From NCBI GenBank assembly GCA_048976805.1, contig JBHGUR010000092.1, forward strand, positions 1 through 44,086: DNA of 44,086 nucleotides. The letters are read 5' to 3'. Positions 1 to 6,421 of this stretch are shown here, in pieces (positions within the stretch are counted from its first letter, which is position 1; each line of letters begins with the position of its first letter). Source of the DNA: Ectobacillus sp048976805. Lineage in GTDB: Bacteria > Bacillota > Bacilli > Bacillales > Bacillaceae_G. Under the pieces are notes generated by a model. That model searched no databases. It saw only the letters and a list, made by a program, of their open reading frames with translations, and was not told the DNA's origin. The translations under genes and the position numbers were made by a program.

Positions 1-132
1 GGACCAGAGATTTGCCGCTCGCTTCCTTCAGATTCCGCGTCACCACGGACACCCTTGCGTTAAGCTAGCCGCTACTACTGCCTTCACGGTTCGGGACTTT
101 CACCCTAGAGACTGCACCCATGCCGGGCGCAC
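1..132 (-). mobile_element. Group II intron 5' end (truncated by window edge)
   Basis: On the minus strand the element begins GTGCGCCCGG at 132 and continues with a GGGTGAAAGTCCCG segment and a GGTGTCC...GAATCTGAAGGAAGC segment. This is the look of the 5' ribozyme domain of a bacterial group II intron. The rest, including any intron-encoded reverse transcriptase, is beyond the left edge. It starts three bases after a perfect terminator hairpin (135-168). That is the insertion habit known for class C introns, but the class is not proven here. No protein is encoded in the visible part. Confidence 0.75.
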
Positions 133-134
133 AA

Positions 135-168
135 CAAAAAGAGCAGAATGGCTATTCTGCTCTTTTTG
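135..168 (-). terminator. Rho-independent terminator, intron target
   Basis: A perfect 15-bp stem (CAAAAAGAGCAGAAT with its complement) and a 4-base loop end in a T-rich run on the minus strand. The group II intron begins three bases further on. It would end transcription of the weak 83-residue reading frame at 172-423. Confidence 0.8.
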
Positions 169-171
169 TAC

Positions 172-423
172 TTATGCATTTTGTTCAAGGGTGTTTACTT
201 CATATACATGGGAATAATCTGTCCATTTCATTACACCACGTAAATATTCTCGAAATGAATACGAAAACCGCGGCTGACTCTGTTTTTGAATTTTGGAGAC
301 AAATAGTTGAAGGCGCGACTGAATTTGAAATGTTAAAGGATGCTGTGATTCTAATACGGGGATTTCTACAATTTTGATGCACTTTCCAGATGAATGAGTG
401 AAATAAAAACTTTTCATAATCAC
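172..423 (-). CDS. Possible small hypothetical protein (83 aa)
   Basis: Not recognised. A GTG start at 423 is preceded by AGAGGA at an 8-base spacing, and the stop lies just before the terminator at 135-168. Those two signals are the only support. The product has no membrane segment or motif I can name, and a second frame on the same strand is open over much of the region. The DNA from 424 to 576 is AT-rich and holds nothing I can assign. It could equally be a decayed gene. Confidence 0.3.
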   Translation of the reverse strand: MIMKSFYFTHSSGKCIKIVEIPVLESQHPLTFQIQSRLQLFVSKIQKQSQPRFSYSFREYLRGVMKWTDYSHVYEVNTLEQNA

Positions 424-565
424 GGTATCAATCCTCTTTTTTTTGGAGTTAATTACATTATAAATAAGAATTTTTAAAAAGTTTGTCTAAATTTGTGACA
501 GATTATAAATTTTTCTGCCCTCTACCATTATTGTATGCGCTTACAACTATAGTATAACAAGAAAT

Positions 566-599
566 AAAAAAAGTGCCTACTCTAATGAGGCACTTTTTT
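566..599 (-). terminator. Terminator of tatC
   Basis: AAAAAGTGCCTC, a short loop and GAGTAGGCACTTTTTTT form a stem that overlaps the last codons of tatC and ends in a T-run on the minus strand. Confidence 0.85.
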
Positions 600-1320
600 C
601 TAACTCTTCTGCTTCCCGCTTCATTCTGCGATTATATATAATCTTAGAAAGCGAAATGCTTAACTCGTAAATAAACAAAAGCGGCAAAGCTACAGCAAAG
701 TCTGATATGAAATCCGGCGGTGTAATAGAAACTGCGATTACAATCAAAATAAAATAAGCATATTTTCGCACCTTTTGCAGCGCGACCGGGTTTAAAATCC
801 CAATACTCGTCAAGAACATAGCTATAGCAGGGAGTTCAAACACAACCGCAAACGGCACGGTCATATTAATTACAAACTCAAAATACTTTTCGGTTGTAAA
901 CATCGTATTAAACATTTCCCCACCGAGATTAATTAAAAACTTTAAAACGAATGGCAAAATAACGAAGTAGCCGAAACAAAGGCCACCTACAAATAATAGA
1001 AACAAAGCCGGGATATATAAAAGTGTCGCTCTTTGTTCATATGGCATTAAGGCTGGCTTTACAAACAGCCAAATTTGCAATGCTGCAACCGGAATCGTAC
1101 AAACAATAGAAAATACAGCCGCGATTATAAAATAAATCCACAAAATATCGCTTGGCCCCAGCACCGTTAGCTTTACTTCCAAGTCTTTTACGATAAAATG
1201 ATAAATATCCTTTGTGTAAATAAATCCAATTGTTAAAAAGAAAATGAACGTAATCATAATAATAATTAGACGCTTGCGCAGCTCACCTAGATGTTCAACA
1301 ACACTCATTTCTTCATTCAT
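577..1320 (-). CDS. tatC: Sec-independent protein translocase TatC
   Basis: This is the multi-spanning receptor subunit of the twin-arginine translocase, which exports folded proteins across the cytoplasmic membrane with TatA. The 247-residue length is normal for Bacillus TatC. The N-terminus carries the family signature around residues 7-18 (VVEHLGELRKRL), and hydrophobic spans follow with the P-x-F/FELP-type segments typical of TatC. It starts at ATG 1320 after a GGTGACAT ribosome site. tatA lies 76 bases upstream in the same direction, giving a two-component TatA/TatC pair. The tail is highly charged (RRMKREAEELEKS). Its stop codon is inside the terminator hairpin at 566-599. Confidence 0.96.
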   Translation of the reverse strand: MNEEMSVVEHLGELRKRLIIIMITFIFFLTIGFIYTKDIYHFIVKDLEVKLTVLGPSDILWIYFIIAAVFSIVCTIPVAALQIWLFVKPALMPYEQRATLLYIPALFLLFVGGLCFGYFVILPFVLKFLINLGGEMFNTMFTTEKYFEFVINMTVPFAVVFELPAIAMFLTSIGILNPVALQKVRKYAYFILIVIAVSITPPDFISDFAVALPLLFIYELSISLSKIIYNRRMKREAEELEKSASLE

Positions 1321-1351
1321 TATGTCACCACATTCCTACCCGCATTTCTGA

Positions 1352-1391
1352 AAAAAAAGATGCAAGAGAATTACTCCGCTTACATCTTTTA
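1352..1391 (-). terminator. Hairpin between tatA and tatC, likely attenuating terminator
   Basis: AAGATGTAAG and CTTGCATCTT pair with one mismatch around a 12-base loop, followed by eight Ts on the minus strand. It lies just after the tatA stop. It may lower tatC expression relative to tatA, which fits the excess of TatA in Tat translocases. The attenuation role is inference. Confidence 0.6.
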
Positions 1392-1396
1392 AAAGC

Positions 1397-1570
1397 TTAT
1401 TTCTTTTCTTTATCTTCAATTGCATCATCTCTTAAATCTTTTGTCGATTTCTTAAATTCCTTTAATGTTTCACCAAAGGCCCTTCCAATCTCTGGAAGCT
1501 TTTTAGGGCCAAATACAATGAGCGCAATAAGCAAAATTAAAATTAATCCTGGAAAGCCGATGTTTGGCAT
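1397..1570 (-). CDS. tatA: Sec-independent protein translocase TatA
   Basis: This is a pore-forming Tat subunit of 57 residues. A single N-terminal membrane segment (residues 4-20) is followed by the invariant FGPKKLPEIGR motif, an amphipathic helix and a charged tail (KDLRDDAIEDKEKK). I chose ATG 1570 because AAAGGGGG lies just upstream. The longer frame to 1621 adds a cysteine-rich stretch that is not part of the family. It is directly upstream of tatC in the same direction, as in Bacillus tatA/tatC pairs. Confidence 0.95.
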   Translation of the reverse strand: MPNIGFPGLILILLIALIVFGPKKLPEIGRAFGETLKEFKKSTKDLRDDAIEDKEKK

Positions 1571-1695
1571 AGTATATCCCCCTTTAAATAGCGTTTCAAG
1601 CGCCTCACAAAAACACATCATCCTCTTTTCATTTTGGCAAAAAAGATAGAACTCGTCAATCTATTGCCCTGTTTTGACACAAAAATTTGTGATTG

Positions 1696-2868
1696 TCATT
1701 CGAATGTTCCCTTTATAATGACCTTTTTCTCTTCTACCATCATTCTCCCCTTTGCAATTACCGTTTCAATTGTTAAATTTTCACGGTTTAGCAACACAAG
1801 GTCTGCGTCCTTCCCTTCCTGGACATATCCTTTTTCTGATAGTTTCAACACAATCGCCGGGTTTGCAGTAATAACCTGCAACGCTTTCTCTAATGAAACC
1901 CCTTCTTCCAGCACTGCATCGCGCACCTCCTGAAAAAGTGACGAAACTTTACCGACTTGCAGCCCTTGAAACTCGCCGTCTGGGCTAAATGACGGCAAGC
2001 TTGCCTGCCCATCTGACGAAAAAGTAATACAACCAATCGGTACACCTTGCTCAAGCATGAGCCGCAAGGCCCGCGAACACTTTACTTCTCCTTCTTCCAG
2101 AAACTGCGGAATGGTGCTAGTTGTAAAATCCACGTAGCCGCCGCGTTTTGCGTATTGAATTCCGGCTTCAAATAAGTCTTGATTGCGATTAATATGGGTA
2201 GGATGAAACTGCCGTATTGGAATTTCTGTTAAATCCACAATTTGGTGCAATAAGGATAATTGATCTGCCCCGTCTCCAACATGAATCTCGACAATCCCGG
2301 CCTTTCCTGATAATATCCCTCCATTCCGGGCAGCAACCGCTACTTTCACCATCTCCTCAACGGTCGGCTGCGATGAACGGTGATCTGCAATAGCCACTTC
2401 ACCGACTCCAATAATTTTATCAATTAAAATAAGATCATCTTGAATACGGCTTGTTAAAGTTTGAAGAGGCAATTGATACGATCCGGTATGTATATAGCAA
2501 GTAATCCCTTCCTCCTCCAAAGCTCTCGCCTTTGCAAGCAAGCTTTCCATGCGTCTTGTTGTTCCATCCGTTCCAAGCAGGCCAACGACAGTTGTAATGC
2601 CAGCTGTTGTCGCGTCGCTCAATTGCAATTCAGGAGTGCGGGTTTTAACCCCCCCTTCTCCGCCGCCGCCAATAATATGCACATGTGGGTCAATAAAGCC
2701 CGGAACAATATATTTGTCTGCCGCGTCAATTACTTTTATATTGACAAAATTGGCTGGCACGTCAATTTTATCCTGTATATAACCGATTTTATCGTTTACG
2801 AGCAAAACGTCTTTCTTCCCCATATAATGAGGAGCATATACTTCTCCATTTTGAATCAATGTTAACAT
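1696..2868 (-). CDS. iadA: Isoaspartyl dipeptidase (beta-aspartyl peptidase)
   Basis: This is an M38-family amidohydrolase that cleaves isoAsp-X dipeptides left by turnover of damaged proteins. The 390 residues match the family. Metal and active-site segments appear in order: HVH in GFIDPHVHIIGGGGEGG near residue 65, the conserved TGSYQLP segment, GEVAIADHRSSQP, EIHVGD with the next His, FHPTHINRN, and TFSSDGQASLP with the catalytic Asp. It is a stand-alone gene on the minus strand. The ATG start at 2868 is divergent from the hemolysin III gene, and the 127-base gap between them must hold both promoters. Confidence 0.95.
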   Translation of the reverse strand: MLTLIQNGEVYAPHYMGKKDVLLVNDKIGYIQDKIDVPANFVNIKVIDAADKYIVPGFIDPHVHIIGGGGEGGVKTRTPELQLSDATTAGITTVVGLLGTDGTTRRMESLLAKARALEEEGITCYIHTGSYQLPLQTLTSRIQDDLILIDKIIGVGEVAIADHRSSQPTVEEMVKVAVAARNGGILSGKAGIVEIHVGDGADQLSLLHQIVDLTEIPIRQFHPTHINRNQDLFEAGIQYAKRGGYVDFTTSTIPQFLEEGEVKCSRALRLMLEQGVPIGCITFSSDGQASLPSFSPDGEFQGLQVGKVSSLFQEVRDAVLEEGVSLEKALQVITANPAIVLKLSEKGYVQEGKDADLVLLNRENLTIETVIAKGRMMVEEKKVIIKGTFE

Positions 2869-2995
2869 CTTTTCACTCTCTCTTTTTAAAAATTCACTTC
2901 TTATACAATTGTATCATTTCCTGATGCAGCTTATCTATGTTATGGTAAAACTAATCGTTTACCCTAAATGAAATATAGTAAGGGGGATTTTAAAA

Positions 2996-3631
2996 GTGGA
3001 ATTGCATATTAAGGAAGAGATTGCCAATGCGATTACTCATGGTATCGGAGTGCTGCTTAGTATTCCGGCTCTCGTTCTTTTAATTATACAGGCTGCCAAA
3101 TACGGAAACGCCTCTGCTGTAGTTAGCTTTACTATTTATGGAGTGAGTATGTTAATTCTTTACTTATGTTCTACGCTCCTGCACAGCATCCGCCATCCTA
3201 AAGTGCAAAGGCTATTCACCATTTTAGACCACTCTGCCATCTATTTGCTGATTGCCGGTACATATACGCCGTTTCTTCTTGTAACACTGCGCGGCAAACT
3301 CGGTTGGACGCTGTTTATTGTCATTTGGTCTCTTGCTTTACTTGGGATCATCTTCAAAATTATCTTTGCAGATAAATTCATTACTCTGTCTACCGCCTTC
3401 TATATTCTCATGGGTTGGCTCATTATCGTAGCTATTCAGCCTTTGTACGAAAATCTACAAGCAGGCGGGTTTACTTTCTTGTTAACGGGCGGTATCCTTT
3501 ACTCTGTCGGCGCCATTTTCTTCCTGTGGGAAAACCTGCCCTTTAACCACGCAATATGGCACTTGTTTGTACTTGGCGGCAGTACAATGATGTTTTTTTG
3601 CGTCATGTTTTATGTTTTGCCGATTGCATAA
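2996..3631 (+). CDS. Hemolysin III / YqfA family membrane protein
   Basis: A 211-residue integral membrane protein of the PAQR-related hemolysin III family, with about seven hydrophobic spans. The family residues are visible: the early EEIANAITHGIG, then S-x-x-x-H in STLLHSIRH, D-H-S in LDHSAIYLLIAGTYTPF, and a late H-x-x-x-H-type segment (FNHAIWHLFVLGGS). Despite the name, most Bacillus members have no proven haemolytic role. It starts at GTG 2996 with AAGGGGGA eight bases upstream. A shared terminator follows at 3689-3722. Confidence 0.9.
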   Translation: MELHIKEEIANAITHGIGVLLSIPALVLLIIQAAKYGNASAVVSFTIYGVSMLILYLCSTLLHSIRHPKVQRLFTILDHSAIYLLIAGTYTPFLLVTLRGKLGWTLFIVIWSLALLGIIFKIIFADKFITLSTAFYILMGWLIIVAIQPLYENLQAGGFTFLLTGGILYSVGAIFFLWENLPFNHAIWHLFVLGGSTMMFFCVMFYVLPIA

Positions 3632-3688
3632 TCGGGTTAGCTTTATCCCTCTATCGAAAAGAAACACATCTTAGAGGCTACTAAAAAA

Positions 3689-3722
3689 TCTCCGGTTTTC
3701 CATAAAAGCCGGAGATCTTTTA
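3689..3722. terminator. Bidirectional terminator between hemolysin III gene and plsC
   Basis: An A-run, then CTCCGGTTTT, a short loop and AAAGCCGGAG followed by TCTTTTA. The T-runs on both strands suit the two convergent genes. Confidence 0.85.
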
Positions 3723-4436
3723 TTATAGCTTGGATGCAATTATATTTCGCGTATGCTGCGCCAATTCCTTTATATCCATTTCTTTATATTGTTCTTCATA
3801 GATCGGTTCAGAGATTGTCACCGTAACACGGGCGGGCTTGAACCAAAATCCATTTGCTTCTGAAATATTATATGTACCGCTAATTGTAACAGGCAAAATA
3901 GGAACACCCGATTTCGTAGCTAAATGAAAACTCCCTGTTTTGAACTCCCCTATCTCTCCGTTTTTGCTGCGTGTTCCCTCCGGAAAAATAACGAGGGAAT
4001 GGCCTCCCTTCAACAATTCAATCCCTTGCTTAATTGCCTGAAGTGATTGGCGGCGGTCGGCACGATCCATAAAGACACAATTCATTAATTCCATCCATTT
4101 TGAAACGAGAGGAATTTTTTGAATCTCGATTTTAGAAATGAAGCCGAGCGGTTTATTCAAATACCCCATCAAAACCGCAATATCGAAGTTGCTTTGATGA
4201 TTGCATATAACCAATACCGCCCTATCTTGCGGGATATTCTCCAACCCCTTTACTTCCACTGTCGAGCCGGTAACAGCAATCATTTTTTTGCCAAACATAT
4301 CCGGTGTTTTATGTACTAAGCGGTCTTTTTCCTCCGGCGCAAGCGTAGGCGCAAGCTTTTGCAATTTTCTTAACCTGGGCGTAATCGCCAGCACAAGAAA
4401 AATAAGATAAACTAAACCATACACAGTACGAATCAT
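3723..4436 (-). CDS. plsC: 1-acyl-sn-glycerol-3-phosphate acyltransferase
   Basis: It acylates lysophosphatidic acid to phosphatidic acid at the inner membrane. It has 237 residues, an N-terminal membrane anchor (residues 3-20), motif I NHQSNFD (the H-x4-D catalytic pair) near residue 80, and motif III FPEGTRSKNG near residue 155, followed by the P-V-x-P-V type segment (GVPILPVTISGTY). I chose ATG 4436 because GGGGGTT precedes it. The longer frame to 4532 would add 32 residues running into the tnpB-type relic upstream. The gap upstream (4437-4730) is filled by mobile-element remains. Confidence 0.93.
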   Translation of the reverse strand: MIRTVYGLVYLIFLVLAITPRLRKLQKLAPTLAPEEKDRLVHKTPDMFGKKMIAVTGSTVEVKGLENIPQDRAVLVICNHQSNFDIAVLMGYLNKPLGFISKIEIQKIPLVSKWMELMNCVFMDRADRRQSLQAIKQGIELLKGGHSLVIFPEGTRSKNGEIGEFKTGSFHLATKSGVPILPVTISGTYNISEANGFWFKPARVTVTISEPIYEEQYKEMDIKELAQHTRNIIASKL

Positions 4437-4530
4437 ATAGAACCCCCATTTACATACATTCGTTTTCATTATACAGGACAAGCGAAAGAAAAAGAACATA
4501 AGAAATGAGAAAAGGCACTTGATTCTGTTC

Positions 4531-4600
4531 AACTACCCGCCACCTACTCACTAACGCTCCTTGAGGCGGGGCTTGTAACTACCTAGAAGTGTAAACGATT
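4531..4600 (-). mobile_element. Relic right end of an IS200/IS605-type (tnpB) element
   Basis: Read on the minus strand, this is a GC-rich stem (GCCCCGCCTCAAG...GGTGGCGGGTAGTT) ending at 4531. It aligns base for base with the sequence at 43952-43998 near the other window edge. The stem differs at paired positions in a compensatory way (AAGTGG/CCACTT there, AGGCGG/CCGCC here). This is the form of the right-end structure of tnpB elements, from which the omega RNA 3' end derives. No tnpB reading frame survives upstream, so it is a remnant. Confidence 0.55.
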
Positions 4601-4638
4601 CTTATGAATCTCCTTCCTTGCAGTGGTGTTTACATCAG

Positions 4639-4679
4639 GGGGCTGACCGCAAAACGCGTTAGCGTTTTGGATCGGCCCC
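4639..4679. repeat. Long imperfect palindrome
   Basis: GGGGCTGACCGCAAAACGC and GCGTTTTGGATCGGCCCC pair around a GTTA loop. No T-run follows on either strand, so it is not a normal terminator. It sits between the tnpB-type relic and a short fragment of a GGCTATGTTAAAG-type element (4681-4697), so it is probably part of decayed mobile DNA. Confidence 0.6.
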
Positions 4680-4680
4680 G

Positions 4681-4697
4681 TCAACACTGTTCTTTAG
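4681..4697 (-). repeat. Fragment of a GGCTATGTTAAAG-type element end
   Basis: TCAACACTGTTCTTTA is the reverse complement of the left end of the element at 41333-41438 (TTAAAGAACAGTGTTGA). The match stops before the terminal GGCTATG, so only the subterminal part remains. Confidence 0.5.
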
Positions 4698-4730
4698 CTC
4701 GGCTAAATGATTAAATAGTTGTCTTACATA

Positions 4731-5363
4731 TTAGAAACGTTTCGCGACTTCTCGTGCTGCTTCAATCGCCGCTTCTTTAATTTCTTGCGCTTTATCAGGA
4801 GCTGCTCCCATCCCCTCTACGGCAATGTACTCTACATCAGTTACGCCAAAGAATGCAAGTGCTGCCTGTAAATGGTTGCGGCCAAAGTCCATTGCTGCTG
4901 CCGGGCCTTCGGAATAAATGCCGCCAGTCGCTTGAATATGAACAGCCTTTTTGCCTTCTAATAATCCAACTGGACCGTTTTCTGTATATTTAAATGTTTT
5001 TCCTGCTACTGCTAAATTGTCGATATAAGCTTTTACTACCGGCGGGTAGCTAAAATTCCACATTGGTGTTACAAATACATAACGGTCAGCATTCATAAAC
5101 TGCTCTAGATTCGCCTCCATAGCTGCTATCTTTTCTTGTTGGCTGCTATTCAGTTCGTCGAATGCTGTGCCGCCTGCTAGTTTTCCCCACGCATCCAATA
5201 CTTCTCCGTCAATCATCGGTACATTTGTGTTGAATAAATCAATTGCAATCACTTCATCAGCAGGATTTGCTTGTTTGTAAGCTTCTATAAACTCCGTGCC
5301 CACCGCTAAACCGAAAGATGCTGGATTCGGATTTGCCGTAATAAACAATACCTTTTTCATCAT
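4731..5363 (-). CDS. azoR: FMN-dependent NADH-azoreductase
   Basis: A flavodoxin-fold quinone/azo reductase in the cytoplasm that detoxifies quinones and azo compounds by two-electron reduction. The 210-residue length is normal for AzoR. The FMN phosphate loop is at the N-terminus (ITANPNPASFGLAVG), PMWNFSYPPVVKAYIDN lies around residues 100-116, and ATGGIYSEGPA near residue 147. Two adjacent ATGs exist. The outer one (5363) has GGAGCGAG at 7 bases and was chosen. Two perfect palindromes lie upstream, one resembling the MhqR operator known to control Bacillus azoreductases. This suggests induction by electrophiles. Confidence 0.95.
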   Translation of the reverse strand: MMKKVLFITANPNPASFGLAVGTEFIEAYKQANPADEVIAIDLFNTNVPMIDGEVLDAWGKLAGGTAFDELNSSQQEKIAAMEANLEQFMNADRYVFVTPMWNFSYPPVVKAYIDNLAVAGKTFKYTENGPVGLLEGKKAVHIQATGGIYSEGPAAAMDFGRNHLQAALAFFGVTDVEYIAVEGMGAAPDKAQEIKEAAIEAAREVAKRF

Positions 5364-5394
5364 TTACTCGCTCCTTTTATCTCATATTCCTATA

Positions 5395-5408
5395 TCTCTA
5401 ATTAGAGA
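5395..5408. promoter_or_regulatory. Palindrome TCTCTAATTAGAGA, MhqR-like operator
   Basis: A perfect 14-bp palindrome 32 bases upstream of the azoR start. With its flanks it reads ATCTC-n6-GAGAc, close to the ATCTCGAATTCGAGAT type operator of the MarR-family repressor MhqR, which controls azoreductase genes in B. subtilis. A TATTAT hexamer just upstream on the minus strand could be the -10, placing the palindrome at the transcription start. Confidence 0.6.
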
Positions 5409-5428
5409 CATAATACAAAAAATTAATA

Positions 5429-5445
5429 ACTTACGTTACGTAAGT
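5429..5445. promoter_or_regulatory. Palindrome ACTTACGTTACGTAAGT upstream of azoR
   Basis: A perfect 17-bp palindrome (8-1-8) centred at 5437, separate from the first one at 5395-5408. It is where a second repressor or activator could bind near the -35 region of azoR. I do not recognise the binding family. From 5446 to 5700 there is only AT-rich DNA and the promoter of the next gene. Confidence 0.55.
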
Positions 5446-5713
5446 AAGTATATAAAAATATGTTTAACGTGTCAACAAAAACGTTACTATTTCCTTGAGA
5501 GCCTGTTACAGATTTGTTTCACAAGAGCTTTACATTCAAAGTAATTCGACAATTCTCTTTTTTCTTCCACAATTAAATTTTCCGTTATATTACAGAGACA
5601 TTTCCGCCATGACAAGCTGATAACAGTTTCGTAACTTTCCTTGATGAAAAATATTACAAAGAATATCCTAAATATACACAAGGTCCGTAAATAAACGATA
5701 AAAGGTGATGCTA

Positions 5714-6346
5714 TTGCGTATAATTAAACGGTTTATGTCGGTTCAAATGATTCCAACTCTCCTCGTGATTGCGGGGTTTGGCGGAACAACAGCAAGCGTT
5801 CATAATCAATATGAAGAAGCAAAACAGCAACACCAAGAAGTGCAGAAAGAAAATGAGGCACTAAACAACCAAATTAAAGATTTACAGCAGCAAAAGGAAA
5901 TTATGCAGTCTTCCTTGCAGCAAAAAGAACAGCAGCTACAAGAAGTGCAAGGACAATTGCAAGAAGCTCATCGGGAAATGGAAAACGCGGCGATGGCTCT
6001 TCCATCACGCTCTAACGCTTCAGGTGCAGTGCGCACCCTGCAAATGAGAGCAACCGCCTACTCTGCCGATCCAGCGGAAAATGGCGGAACATATAACGGA
6101 AAAGTGCTGACAAAAACAGGCTATAATTTAACAGATAATTCGGATGCAAAAGTGATTGCAGTCGATCCGTCTGTTATTCCGCTTGGCAGCACGGTTTGGG
6201 TAGAAGGTTACGGGTATGCAAAAGCAATTGATACAGGCAGCGCTATTAAAGGAAATCGCATTGACGTTTTTATTGCTGATAAGCAAGCCGGAAGAGAATG
6301 GGGCGTTCGTAACGTTCAAGTAAAGGTATTAACAGAAGGCCATTAA
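5714..6346 (+). CDS. Secreted/anchored 3D-domain (YocH/MltA-like) cell-wall protein
   Basis: The 210-residue protein has an N-terminal membrane segment (about residues 11-27), a glutamine-rich coiled coil (about 30-95, EQQLQEVQGQLQEAHREME) and a C-terminal 3D domain. The three conserved aspartates are visible in TDNSDAKVIAVDPSVIPLGS, AIDTGSAIKGNRIDVF and the flanking strands. Such domains are found in MltA-like and YocH/YabE-type peptidoglycan-acting enzymes, so a wall-remodelling role is likely. I chose TTG 5714 because AAAGGTGAT is correctly spaced for it. The earlier GTG/ATG at 5705/5708 lie inside that ribosome site. Confidence 0.85.
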   Translation: MRIIKRFMSVQMIPTLLVIAGFGGTTASVHNQYEEAKQQHQEVQKENEALNNQIKDLQQQKEIMQSSLQQKEQQLQEVQGQLQEAHREMENAAMALPSRSNASGAVRTLQMRATAYSADPAENGGTYNGKVLTKTGYNLTDNSDAKVIAVDPSVIPLGSTVWVEGYGYAKAIDTGSAIKGNRIDVFIADKQAGREWGVRNVQVKVLTEGH

Positions 6347-6386
6347 TTTATTTTGCACTTTAAGGCACATTGCTGTTTTTATATAG

Positions 6387-6414
6387 AAAAAAACCCTGCA
6401 AACGCAGGGTTTTT
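6387..6414. terminator. Terminator between the 3D-domain gene and pbpC
   Basis: AAAAACCCTGC, a short loop and GCAGGGTTTTT. The stem works for both convergent genes. Confidence 0.88.
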
Positions 6415-6421
6415 CGTATTT

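Noticed and set aside
120..377. 85-residue plus-strand frame over the left terminator
   Set aside because: It begins inside the group II intron 5' end and crosses the terminator stem, so it cannot be one natural gene.
5487..5681. 64-residue frame upstream of the 3D-domain gene
   Set aside because: No ribosome site, AT-driven composition (F/I/K rich), no terminator. It is in a promoter region.
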